Shown here in pieces: positions 34,193 through 41,521 of a stretch of DNA of 64,000 bases. Each line of letters opens with the position of its first letter. The stretch's first letter is position 1. The DNA comes from Rhodospirillaceae bacterium CCH5-H10 (GTDB lineage Bacteria > Pseudomonadota > Alphaproteobacteria > Reyranellales > Reyranellaceae): NCBI GenBank assembly GCA_001557035.1, contig LSKJ01000065.1, forward strand, positions 1-64,000. Reading direction: 5' to 3'. Position numbers and translations under genes: made by a program. The notes beneath the pieces are model-generated. The model did not search any database. It saw only the letters and a list, made by a program, of their open reading frames with translations, and had not been told where the DNA came from.

Positions 34193-34196
34193 CACC

Positions 34197-34667
34197 ATGA
34201 CGGTGCGCGTCCAGGAAGCCGACTTCGACGTCGGCGCCGAGCTGGCCCGCCTCACCGACGGCAACAGGCGCATCGGCGGCCTCGCCGTCTTCGTCGGCCT
34301 CGTGCGCGAGATGCATGTGCGCGAGGGTTATCACCGCGATCGCGTCGACGCGCTGACGCTGGAGCACTATCCCGGCATGACCGAGACGGCGCTGGAGGAG
34401 ATCGAGGCCGAGGCGCACAAGCGCTGGCCGCTCGAAGCCACGCTGATCGTTCACCGCTACGGCCGCATGGAGCCGGGCGAGCGCATCGTGCTGGTGGCCG
34501 TCGGCTCGCCGCATCGCGAGGCCGCCTTCGAGGCCTGCGAATTCCTGGTCGACTGGCTGAAGACCAAGGCACCGTTCTGGAAACTGGAAGACACGCCCAA
34601 GGGCGAACAATGGGTCGGCGCCCATCAGGAAGACGACGCAGCCGCGGCACGCTGGGAGAAGAAGTAA
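34197..34667 (+). CDS. moaE: Molybdopterin synthase catalytic subunit MoaE
   Basis: A 156-residue catalytic subunit. FVGLVREMHVREG near residue 32, LEHYPGMTE near 54, HRYGRMEPGE near 83, SPHREAAFEACEFLVDWLKTKAPFWKLE near 102 are the family blocks, including the lysines of the active site (KTKAPFWK). Completes molybdopterin with MoaD. Last gene of the uvrC-pgsA-moaD-moaE group. Confidence 0.94.
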   Translation: MTVRVQEADFDVGAELARLTDGNRRIGGLAVFVGLVREMHVREGYHRDRVDALTLEHYPGMTETALEEIEAEAHKRWPLEATLIVHRYGRMEPGERIVLVAVGSPHREAAFEACEFLVDWLKTKAPFWKLEDTPKGEQWVGAHQEDDAAAARWEKK

Positions 34668-34702
34668 GTCACCGAGGCTTTCTTTCTCAGCCTCCCCCAT
34701 GA

Positions 34703-34812
34703 CCTCATCCTGAGGAGGCCACGCAGTGGCCGTCTCGAAGGATGGGCTATGGACGCGGTGCTCGTGCCCACCCTTCGAGACGCGGTCCTGCGGACCGCTC
34801 CTCAGGGTGAGG
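34703..34812. repeat. Family D palindromic repeat
   Basis: About 110 bases with nested inverted repeats: outer arms CCTCATCCTGAGGAG / CTCCTCAGGGTGAGG (one mismatch), then two side hairpins GGCCAC-GCA-GTGGCC and GCGGTCC-TGC-GGACCGC, then inner arms GTCTCGAAGGATGGG / CCCACCCTTCGAGAC (one mismatch). The fold is cloverleaf-like. It lies between the convergent moaE and thiF genes. Similar elements are widespread in alphaproteobacterial genomes as far as I recall. Confidence 0.85.
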
Positions 34813-34827
34813 TTGTTGATGTGAATG

Positions 34828-35787
34828 CTACCCCAACGCCACCAGCGCGAGGTTCTTGACGCCGCGTTCGCGCAAACGGTCCGCTGCCATCAGCGCGCGC
34901 TGGCCGCTGCGGCAGGCCAGCACGACCCGGCCGTCGGGCGCGCCCAGCTCGTCGATCGTCTCGACCACCAGCCGCCGCGCGCCGGCGAAGGGCGAGACCG
35001 GCGCCTCGTCGAGGCCGCGCAGGTCGACCACGATGTCGCCGGGGCGCACCTGGTCGGGCGCGATGAACGCCACCTGCTCCTCGGGCTCGGGACTGCCGGC
35101 GAAGGCGAAGCCGCCGAAGGCAACACGCTTCGCATCGAAGGTCACCACACGGCCGAGCACGCTCGGCTCGAGCCCGAGCAGATGATGCAGCGTGAGATGC
35201 GCCTGCAGGCTGCCCAGCATCGCGACCGCGGTGCCGATCACGCCGACCGTCGCGCAGGTGCCGCCATCGACCGAGACTTCGGGGAACACCGCGCGATAGC
35301 TCGGGCCGCCACCGCAGAAGCCACCGGCATAGCCGGTCATGCCGATCACCGAGGCGCTGATCAGCGGCTTGGCCGTTGCGTGGCAGACGTCGCTCAGCAT
35401 GTAGGTGACGGCGAAACTGTCGGCGGCATCGACCACGATGTCCGCTTCTGCCACGAGCCGCGCTGCGTTCTGTGGCGTCAGGCGCTCGGGCACCGCGTCG
35501 ATGCGGACGTTGGGATTGAACCGTTGCAGCGTGGCGCGCGCCGCCTCGACCTTGAGCTTGCCGATGTCCGGCATGCCGTAGAGCGGCTGGCGATGAAGAT
35601 TCGTTTCCTCGACCGTGTCGTGATCGACGATGGTGAGATGGCCGACGCCGGCACCGCTGAGATACTGCAGCACCGGGCAGCCGAGGCCACCGGCGCCGAC
35701 GACCAGCACCGAGGCGGCGGCGAGGCGCGCCTGTCCTGTGTCGCCGATCTCGGGCAGGACGGCCTGGCGGGCGTAGCGGTTGGTCAC
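34828..35787 (-). CDS. thiF: ThiF/MoeB-type adenylyltransferase with C-terminal rhodanese-like part
   Basis: A 319-residue E1-like enzyme that adenylates the C-terminal glycine of ThiS (and possibly MoaD). ATP-binding VVGAGGLGCPVLQYL near residue 27, DHDTVEETNLHRQPLY near 50, DAADSFAVTY near 112. After about residue 240 a shortened rhodanese-like domain holds DLRG and the active-cysteine loop ACRSGQRA. The zinc CxxC pairs of MoeB are not seen (GPSYRAVFPE where GPCYRCLFPE is usual). GTG start overlaps the thiE TGA. Last gene of the thiamin operon. Confidence 0.85.
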   Translation of the reverse strand: MTNRYARQAVLPEIGDTGQARLAAASVLVVGAGGLGCPVLQYLSGAGVGHLTIVDHDTVEETNLHRQPLYGMPDIGKLKVEAARATLQRFNPNVRIDAVPERLTPQNAARLVAEADIVVDAADSFAVTYMLSDVCHATAKPLISASVIGMTGYAGGFCGGGPSYRAVFPEVSVDGGTCATVGVIGTAVAMLGSLQAHLTLHHLLGLEPSVLGRVVTFDAKRVAFGGFAFAGSPEPEEQVAFIAPDQVRPGDIVVDLRGLDEAPVSPFAGARRLVVETIDELGAPDGRVVLACRSGQRALMAADRLRERGVKNLALVALG

Positions 35788-36383
35788 TTCTTTCTCGTCG
35801 CAGCGATCCAGGCCCTGGCCTGGGCGACCGGATCGGCATGGTTCACGATGTCGCCCACGACCGAGACGATGTCGGCGCCCGCCTTCAGGCAGAGCAGCGC
35901 GCGCTCCAGCGTGAGTCCACCGATCGCGACCAGCGGCTTGTCGCCAATCAGCTTCTTCCATTCGGCCAGACGCTCGGTGCCCTGCGGCGCCCACGGCATC
36001 TGCTTCAGCACGGTCGGCCAGACCGGTCCCAGCGCGACATAGTCGGGATCGATGGCGAGGCCCTTGTCGAGTTCGGCATGGTCGTGCGTGCTGACGCCGA
36101 TCCTGATGCCGGCGCGGCGCACCGCCTTCACGTCGGCATCGACCAGATCCTCCTGGCCGAGATGCACCCAGGAACAACCTTCGTCGACCGCGACCTTCCA
36201 GTAGTCGTTCACGATCAGGTCGGCGCCATGCTGCAAACACACCGCCTTGGCCTCGCGCACCTGGCGGCGCACCTCGGCCTCCGGCTGGTCCTTGATGCGC
36301 AACTGGATGAGCCTGGTGCCGACGGGCACCAGCTTCAGCACCCAACTCGAATCGGGCACCACCGGATAGAAGGGATCGAGCAT
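35784..36383 (-). CDS. thiE: Thiamine phosphate synthase
   Basis: A 199-residue TIM-barrel enzyme joining HMP-pyrophosphate and thiazole phosphate. LIQLRIKDQ near residue 25, LIVNDYWKVAVD near 56, WVHLGQEDL near 71, YVALGPVWPT near 116, VAIGGLTLERA near 151 and GADIVSVVGDI near 168 are the family marks. The frame extends to a TTG at 36398, but the ATG at 36383 with GGAG upstream is preferred. Four bases after thiG. Confidence 0.9.
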   Translation of the reverse strand: MLDPFYPVVPDSSWVLKLVPVGTRLIQLRIKDQPEAEVRRQVREAKAVCLQHGADLIVNDYWKVAVDEGCSWVHLGQEDLVDADVKAVRRAGIRIGVSTHDHAELDKGLAIDPDYVALGPVWPTVLKQMPWAPQGTERLAEWKKLIGDKPLVAIGGLTLERALLCLKAGADIVSVVGDIVNHADPVAQARAWIAATRKK

Positions 36384-36387
36384 CTCT

Positions 36388-37164
36388 CTAGTCTCCAAGG
36401 GCGGCTTTGCCGATCACCGGCGTCGACGGCACCGCCATGTCGCGCGGCTCCATGGGCTGCGCGAGATAGGCGGCGCGGCCGGCTTCGACGCCCAGAGCGA
36501 AGGCGCGCGCCATCTCGACGGGATCGCCGGCCTCCGCGACCGCCGTGTTGAGCAGCACCGCGTCGTAGCCCAGCTCCATCGCCGCAGCGGCATGCGAGGG
36601 CACGCCGAGGCCGGCATCGACCACCAGCGGAATGCCGGGGAAGTGCGCGCGCATCGAGCGCAGGCCATAGACGTTGTTGAGGCCGCGCGCCGAACCGATC
36701 GGCGCGCCCCACGGCATCAGCACCTTGCAGCCGGCTTCGACCAGCCGCTCGGCAACCACGAGATCCTCGGTCGTGTAGGGAAACACCTCGAACCCGTCCT
36801 CGGACAGGATGCGCGCGGCTTCCACCAGGCCGAACACATCGGGCTGCAGCGTGTCGGCCTCGCCGATCACCTCGAGCTTGATCCAGGGCGTGTCGAACAG
36901 CTCGCGCGCCATGTGGGCGGTCGTCACCGCCTCCTTCACCGAATGGCAGCCGGCCGTATTGGGCAGCACGCGCACGCCCATCGACTGGATGAGCGACCAG
37001 AAGGCCTGCCCGGCCTTGCCCGCGCCGCTCTCGCGACGCAGCGAGACCGTCACGACTTCCGCGCCCGACGCCTTGACCGCCCGTTCGAGGATCGCCGGCG
37101 AGGGATAGCGCGACGTGCCCAGCAGCAACCGCGACTTCAGCTCGACGCCATAGAAGGACGACAT
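36388..37164 (-). CDS. thiG: Thiazole synthase
   Basis: A 258-residue enzyme forming the thiazole ring from 1-deoxy-xylulose 5-phosphate, dehydroglycine and ThiS thiocarboxylate. [11 protein letters not shown] at the start, [14 protein letters not shown] near 67, WIKLEVIGE near 93 with the imine-forming lysine, [16 protein letters not shown] near 148, [12 protein letters not shown] near 182 and [15 protein letters not shown] near 200. Between thiS and thiE. Confidence 0.95.
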   Translation of the reverse strand: MSSFYGVELKSRLLLGTSRYPSPAILERAVKASGAEVVTVSLRRESGAGKAGQAFWSLIQSMGVRVLPNTAGCHSVKEAVTTAHMARELFDTPWIKLEVIGEADTLQPDVFGLVEAARILSEDGFEVFPYTTEDLVVAERLVEAGCKVLMPWGAPIGSARGLNNVYGLRSMRAHFPGIPLVVDAGLGVPSHAAAAMELGYDAVLLNTAVAEAGDPVEMARAFALGVEAGRAAYLAQPMEPRDMAVPSTPVIGKAALGD

Positions 37165-37168
37165 GCCG

Positions 37169-37366
37169 TTATCCTCCCTGCATCGGCGCGACGACCTCGA
37201 TCCGGTCGCCGTCGGCCAGTTCGGTGCGCGGGCGGGCGGCGGCGGCGACGAAGCGGCCGTTCACCGCCGTCGCGATCTTGCGGCCGCCGAAACCGAGCGT
37301 CTCCAGTGCCGCCGCCAGCGTGCCGGGCGAGACCTCATGCATGTCGTCGTTCAGGAATATCCGCAT
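37169..37366 (-). CDS. thiS: Sulfur carrier protein ThiS
   Basis: A 65-residue ubiquitin-fold carrier that ends in Gly-Gly (PMQGG). VNGRFV and [13 protein letters not shown] are typical. Start ATG at 37366 with GGAGACGAG before it, overlapping the end of thiO by 32 bases; longer frame is shadow. Four bases before thiG. Confidence 0.92.
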   Translation of the reverse strand: MRIFLNDDMHEVSPGTLAAALETLGFGGRKIATAVNGRFVAAAARPRTELADGDRIEVVAPMQGG

Positions 37367-38339
37367 CTCTCGTCTCCAGAAGAACCGCATCGGCCACCTG
37401 ACGCGCCAGCCAGGGCGCGAGCAGGAAACCATGCCGGAAAAGCCCGTTGGCGTGCAGCACCCGGCCTTTGCGCCGGATGCACGGCAGGTTGTCGGGAAAG
37501 GTCGGCCGCAGGTCGGCGCCCAGCTCGACGATTTCGGCCTCGCCGAACGCCGGGTGCAGGGTGTAGGCCGCGTTCAGCAATTCGACGGCCGAACGCACGC
37601 TGACGGCGCGACGTTCCTCGCTCTCGATCATGGTGGCGCCGATCATGAAGATGCCGTCGCCGCGCGGCACGATGTAGAGCGGGATGCGCGGATGCAGCAT
37701 CCGCACCGGCCGCGCCAGCGACACATCGTTGGTCCGCACGACGATCATCTCGCCCCGCACGCCGCGCAGGTCGGACAGCTCGTCACGCGCGGCCAGACCG
37801 CGGCAGTCGACGACGAAGTCCGAACGGGCCTCGGTGGGCTTCACGTCGACCCCGAACCGGATCGGCACGCCGCGCGCCTCGAGCCCGGCGGCCAGCGCCG
37901 CCAGCGCCTTGCGCGGTTCGAGATGGGCTTCATCGGGAAAGAACAGCGCACGGCGGAAGCGGCCGGCGAGATCGGGTTCGAGCGCGGCGATGCCGTCGGC
38001 GTCGAGCCATTCGTGACGCTCGGTGCGTGCGGCGAAGCGCGTGAGATCGGCGGCGTCGCGCGGCGGCGTCAGCACGAGGCTGCCCTTGGAGACGGTGCCG
38101 GGAAAATGCCGGCGCCACCAATCGATCGACGGTGCGCCGAGACGCGCCACGGCCTCGTCGGTGGTCGCGCGCTCGCACCACGGCGCCAGCATGCCACCCG
38201 CCATCCACGAGCAGGCGCCATCGCCGAGATGCGCGGCACGCTCCACCACCTCGACGGCCACGCCGCGCGCGGCAAGCTCCGTCGCGCAGGCAAGGCCTGC
38301 GACGCCGGCTCCGATGATTGTTACGACAGGTCGATCCAA
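37335..38339 (-). CDS. thiO: Glycine oxidase ThiO
   Basis: A 334-residue FAD enzyme oxidising glycine to dehydroglycine for the thiazole ring. The dinucleotide fold VTIIGAGVAGLACATELAARG is at the N terminus, SWMAGGMLAPWCE near 44, YIVPRGDGIFMIGAT near 224 and GLFRHGFLLAPWLA near 302. The likely start is a TTG at 38339 with GGGAG 7 bases before it: the upstream ATG in the same frame lies inside the TPP aptamer and would be unusual. Control is by the riboswitch directly upstream. Confidence 0.88.
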   Translation of the reverse strand: MDRPVVTIIGAGVAGLACATELAARGVAVEVVERAAHLGDGACSWMAGGMLAPWCERATTDEAVARLGAPSIDWWRRHFPGTVSKGSLVLTPPRDAADLTRFAARTERHEWLDADGIAALEPDLAGRFRRALFFPDEAHLEPRKALAALAAGLEARGVPIRFGVDVKPTEARSDFVVDCRGLAARDELSDLRGVRGEMIVVRTNDVSLARPVRMLHPRIPLYIVPRGDGIFMIGATMIESEERRAVSVRSAVELLNAAYTLHPAFGEAEIVELGADLRPTFPDNLPCIRRKGRVLHANGLFRHGFLLAPWLARQVADAVLLETRDADIPERRHA

Positions 38340-38351
38340 CGCTGACTCCCG

Positions 38352-38450
38352 TTCCTTCGCCGGCATGACCCGGATCAGGTTCAAAGGGTTCAGCCGCTAA
38401 GGCTGTCTCAGCCCGTCTCCCCGCAGGAAGATCAGGCACCCCTCGGACGC
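38352..38450 (-). promoter_or_regulatory. TPP riboswitch (thi-box)
   Basis: On the minus strand the aptamer reads GGGGTGCC, then CTGAGA near 38408, ACCCTTTGAACCTGAT and GGTCATGCCGGCGAAGGAA, all classical thi-box elements. The GGGAG ribosome site of thiO begins 1-3 bases after the aptamer and no terminator intervenes, so control is probably at translation: TPP binding hides the ribosome site. Confidence 0.95.
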
Positions 38451-38499
38451 CATCGAGAAAAGGGGATTGCCGCCCCCGATGTCAAGACATGCGGTTTGC

Positions 38500-39432
38500 T
38501 CAGGCCGCCAGCGAGGAAGCCGGCGTCATGAGATGCGTGGCCTCGCCGAAGCCTTCGCTGTCGGGCTCGCGCACCAGCTTCTGGAAGTCAGCCATCAACG
38601 TCTTGGCGACGGGACCCGCCTGGAAGTGATGCTGGTCGATCGAGCCGACCGGCACGATCTCGGCGGCGCTGCCGCACAGGAAGACCTCGCTCGCCCGGGC
38701 CAGTTCGTCCGGCATCACGTCGCGCTCCTCGACCGCCCAGCCGCGCTTGCACGCCATGCCCATCACCGCACGGCGCGTGATTCCATCCAGGAAATTGTGC
38801 GGCGTCGGCGTAACCAGCCGCCCGTCGATCACCAGGAAGATGTTGGCGCCGGTCGTCTCCGCGATGCGGCCCTGCCAGTCGAGCATCAGGGCGTCGTCGA
38901 AGCCGGCCTTCAGCGCGCGGTCCTTCTCGATGCCGCAGATCACATAGAGGCCGGCCACCTTGGCGTGGCCCGGCGCCGTCTCCGGAGAGGGCCGGCAGTA
39001 TTTCGCCATCGTCACGTTGATGCCGGCGTCGCGCGCCTGCACCGACAGGCGGCCTTCCTGGGCCCACGGAGCGATGGCGAGATGGACCGTCGTGCCGATC
39101 GCCGACACGCCCAGCACTTCGGAGCCGCGCCAGGCGATCGGCCGGATGTAGCCGGCGGTGAGATTGTTCGCCTTCACGACGGCGCGGGTCGCCTCGTCGA
39201 TCTCCTCGCGCGACCAGGGCAGGTCGTAGTCGAGCAGGTTGGCCGAGCGGATCAGGCGGGCGCTGTGGGCGGCGAGGCGGAAGACACGGCCGTCATAGAT
39301 GCGCTCGCCCTCGAAGACGGCCGAGCCGTAATGCAGCGCATGGGTCAGCACATGCATGCGGCTTTCGCGCCACGGCACCAGCTTGCCGTCCAGCCAGATG
39401 AAGCCGTCGCGGTCGTCCATGGTTAAGGACAT
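38500..39432 (-). CDS. ilvE: Branched-chain-amino-acid aminotransferase (class IV)
   Basis: A 310-residue PLP enzyme of fold type IV. The catalytic lysine is K158 (GHAKVAGLYV), the cofactor-ring glutamate E192 (AETTGANIFLV), and ALHYGSAVFEGER near 32 is the N-terminal block. This is the short IlvE form that transfers the amino group of Val, Leu or Ile. ATG at 39432 with AAGGGGGAT upstream. A sigma70-like promoter with an operator-like palindrome in its spacer lies 70-100 bases upstream. A second, longer branched-chain aminotransferase is at 42938. Confidence 0.88.
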   Translation of the reverse strand: MSLTMDDRDGFIWLDGKLVPWRESRMHVLTHALHYGSAVFEGERIYDGRVFRLAAHSARLIRSANLLDYDLPWSREEIDEATRAVVKANNLTAGYIRPIAWRGSEVLGVSAIGTTVHLAIAPWAQEGRLSVQARDAGINVTMAKYCRPSPETAPGHAKVAGLYVICGIEKDRALKAGFDDALMLDWQGRIAETTGANIFLVIDGRLVTPTPHNFLDGITRRAVMGMACKRGWAVEERDVMPDELARASEVFLCGSAAEIVPVGSIDQHHFQAGPVAKTLMADFQKLVREPDSEGFGEATHLMTPASSLAA

Positions 39433-39499
39433 TGCAATATCCCCCTTGCTTTGATTCCGATCAGGTCTTTGCGGGCAGTGAAATCACAACTATCTGCCC

Positions 39500-39528
39500 A
39501 TTTAGGTCAATATTACTGACCTTGTCAA
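39500..39528 (-). promoter_or_regulatory. Sigma70-type promoter with embedded palindrome for the ilvE-like gene
   Basis: On the minus strand TTGACA (39523-39528), a 17-base spacer and CTAAAT (39500-39505). The spacer holds inverted AGGTCA/TGACCT (39504-39509 and 39517-39522, 7 bases apart), which also overlaps the -10. A repressor bound here would block RNA polymerase. A related half, CTGACC, occurs at about 39533. The PetP-like MarR regulator is about 0.8 kb away, but any link is a guess. Confidence 0.65.
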
Positions 39529-39563
39529 ACACACTGACCCTGTGAGGGATCTCGGTCGCAAAA

Positions 39564-40205
39564 TCAGGTCAGGAGGAGCGGCATGCCGGGGTCACCCTTC
39601 TCCATCGCCCGCCGGTAGGCCGGGCGGGCGGCGATCCGCTGGAGATAGGCGAGGATCGCGGGATAGGGCGAAAGATCGTACGGCAGGAAGTAACGCATGG
39701 TCGTCAGGGAGAAGACGGCCATGATGTCGGCTGTCGTGAATTCCGATCCGGCGAGGTAGTCGGCCTTGGCAAGCCGGGCTTCCAGCAGGCCCAGCGCCAG
39801 ACCGAGACGCGCTGTCATCGCCTTGAGAATCGGATTGTCGGCCGGGAGATCGAGCCGCCCCAGGATCATGTTGCGGCCCGTCGCCGGCTGCAGCGTGCCG
39901 TTGGCGAAGTGGAACCAGTAGAGGAACTGGGCGAAGTCGGGATGGTCGGGCGCCAGCACGAGGCGGCCCTTGCCGTGCTTCGCGGCGATGTACTCGACGA
40001 TGGCCCCTGACTCGGCCAGCACGACGTCGCCGTCCTGGATCACCGGTGCCGCGCCCAGCGGATGCAGCGCCTTGTAGTCGGGCGGCGCGAGTCGCGTGAC
40101 CGCATCGCGGTCATAGACCTTCAGGTCGTAGGGTATGCCGAGTTCCTCGCAGAGCCAGACGATCCGCTCGGATTGCGACTTGCCGAGATGATGAACGGTC
40201 AGCAT
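39564..40205 (-). CDS. Glutathione S-transferase family protein
   Basis: A 213-residue GST. N-terminal thioredoxin fold MLTVHHLGKSQSERIVWLCEELG, the cis-proline region HPLGAAPVIQDGD near 48 and ESGAIVEYIA near 65, then the helical domain with SEFTTADIMAVF near 154. The SQSERIVW start is typical of the bacterial beta/theta-like groups using serine or tyrosine. Substrate unknown. Upstream on the other strand is petP with about 100 bases between. Confidence 0.87.
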   Translation of the reverse strand: MLTVHHLGKSQSERIVWLCEELGIPYDLKVYDRDAVTRLAPPDYKALHPLGAAPVIQDGDVVLAESGAIVEYIAAKHGKGRLVLAPDHPDFAQFLYWFHFANGTLQPATGRNMILGRLDLPADNPILKAMTARLGLALGLLEARLAKADYLAGSEFTTADIMAVFSLTTMRYFLPYDLSPYPAILAYLQRIAARPAYRRAMEKGDPGMPLLLT

Positions 40206-40307
40206 GGCAACCTCTCGCGGCGTAAGAAAATGTCAGGAAAAAGCGTCGCGCCGTAACATCGGCCCGCGCGGGGTGTCAACGCAGCGCACCCGCTCTATAA
40301 AGATGGT

Positions 40308-40805
40308 GTGGAATCCAGAGCCCCCGCCAATCCCCTGTTCCTGCGCGACGAAGAGTTGCGTCAGGGCATCGAGCTGATGTTCTACGCCTATCGCGACTTC
40401 ACGTTCGAATCCGACCAGCAGCTGCGGCACTACCAGCTCGGCCGCGCCCATCACCGGGCGCTCTATTTCATCGGCCGCCATCCCGGGCAGACGGTCGGGC
40501 ACCTCCTGTCGATCCTGAAGGTGACCAAGCAGTCGATCAGCCGCGTGCTGAAGGACCTGCTGGAACAGGGCTATGTCGAGCAGAAGAGCGGCGCGCGCGA
40601 CCGGCGCGAGCGCCTTCTCTGGCTGACCCCCAAGGGCCAGGAACTGGAGCGTGACCTGACCGACCGCCAGAGCCAGCGCTTCGCCCGCGCCTATCGCGAG
40701 ACCGGCGCCGAGGCCGTGGAGGGCTTCCGCAAGGTCCTGCTCGGGCTGCTCGATCCCGCAGAGCGGCAGGTGGTCGACAAGCGAATGCGCGGCGGCAACC
40801 GCTAG
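40308..40805 (+). CDS. petP: MarR family regulator PetP-like
   Basis: A 165-residue winged-helix protein: FESDQQLRHYQLGRAHHRALYFIGRHPGQTVGHLL, recognition helix VTKQSISRVLKDLLEQGYV and wing RDRRERLLWLT. Position directly before an OmpR-type regulator matches the alphaproteobacterial petP-petR arrangement, where both are needed for cytochrome bc1 gene expression in Rhodobacter. It starts with GTG at 40308. petR begins 5 bases after the stop. Confidence 0.8.
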   Translation: MESRAPANPLFLRDEELRQGIELMFYAYRDFTFESDQQLRHYQLGRAHHRALYFIGRHPGQTVGHLLSILKVTKQSISRVLKDLLEQGYVEQKSGARDRRERLLWLTPKGQELERDLTDRQSQRFARAYRETGAEAVEGFRKVLLGLLDPAERQVVDKRMRGGNR

Positions 40806-40810
40806 CGCGC

Positions 40811-41521
40811 ATGGACGCCTCGTCCGACAAGCCGCACATCCTGGTCGTCGACGACGACACGCGCTTGCGCGAACTCCTCAAGTCCTTCCTGTCGCGCAAC
40901 GACTTCCGCGTCACCACCGCGGCCAGCGCCGCCGAGGCGCGCCAGCGGCTGGGGTCGCTCGACTTCGACCTGATCGTGCTCGACGTCATGATGCCCGGCG
41001 AGACCGGCCTGGAGTTCGCCGGCGAACTGCGCCGCACGGACGACGTGCCAATCCTGATGCTCACCGCAATGGTCGAGACCAAGGATCGCATCGCCGGCCT
41101 CGAGAAGGGCGTCGACGACTATCTCGGCAAGCCGTTCGAGCCGCGCGAACTGCTGCTGCGCATCCAGAGCGTGCTGCGTCGCGGCCGGCCCTCGGCTGCC
41201 GCCGCGGTCGCCGCATCCGGGACGCCGCGGCAGGTGACGTTCGGCCCCATGCAGTTCGACCTCGAACTGGGCGAACTCACCGACAAGGGCAGGCGCGTGG
41301 CGCTGACCGACGCCGAGATCGCCCTGATGCGCGCCTTCACCGGCCGGATCGGCGAGGTGCTGAGTCGTGAGACGCTGTGCAAGACCATCGGCGCCAACGT
41401 TAACGAGCGCGCCATCGACGTGCAGGTGACGCGCCTGCGGCGCAAGATCGAGCCCGATCCGTCGTTCCCGCGCTATCTGCGCACGGTGCGCGGCCAGGGC
41501 TACCGGCTGGTCGACGCATGA
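40811..41521 (+). CDS. petR: OmpR-type response regulator PetR-like
   Basis: A 236-residue regulator. Receiver with acidic pair VDDD near residues 13-16, phospho-acceptor in VLDVMMPGETG (about D58), threonine LTA and the lysine KPFEP near 107. After an alanine linker near 130-140 comes a winged-helix output domain (VLSRETLCKTIGANVNERAIDVQVTRLRRKI). The stop overlaps the sensor-kinase start (ATGA at 41518-41521). Confidence 0.9.
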   Translation: MDASSDKPHILVVDDDTRLRELLKSFLSRNDFRVTTAASAAEARQRLGSLDFDLIVLDVMMPGETGLEFAGELRRTDDVPILMLTAMVETKDRIAGLEKGVDDYLGKPFEPRELLLRIQSVLRRGRPSAAAAVAASGTPRQVTFGPMQFDLELGELTDKGRRVALTDAEIALMRAFTGRIGEVLSRETLCKTIGANVNERAIDVQVTRLRRKIEPDPSFPRYLRTVRGQGYRLVDA

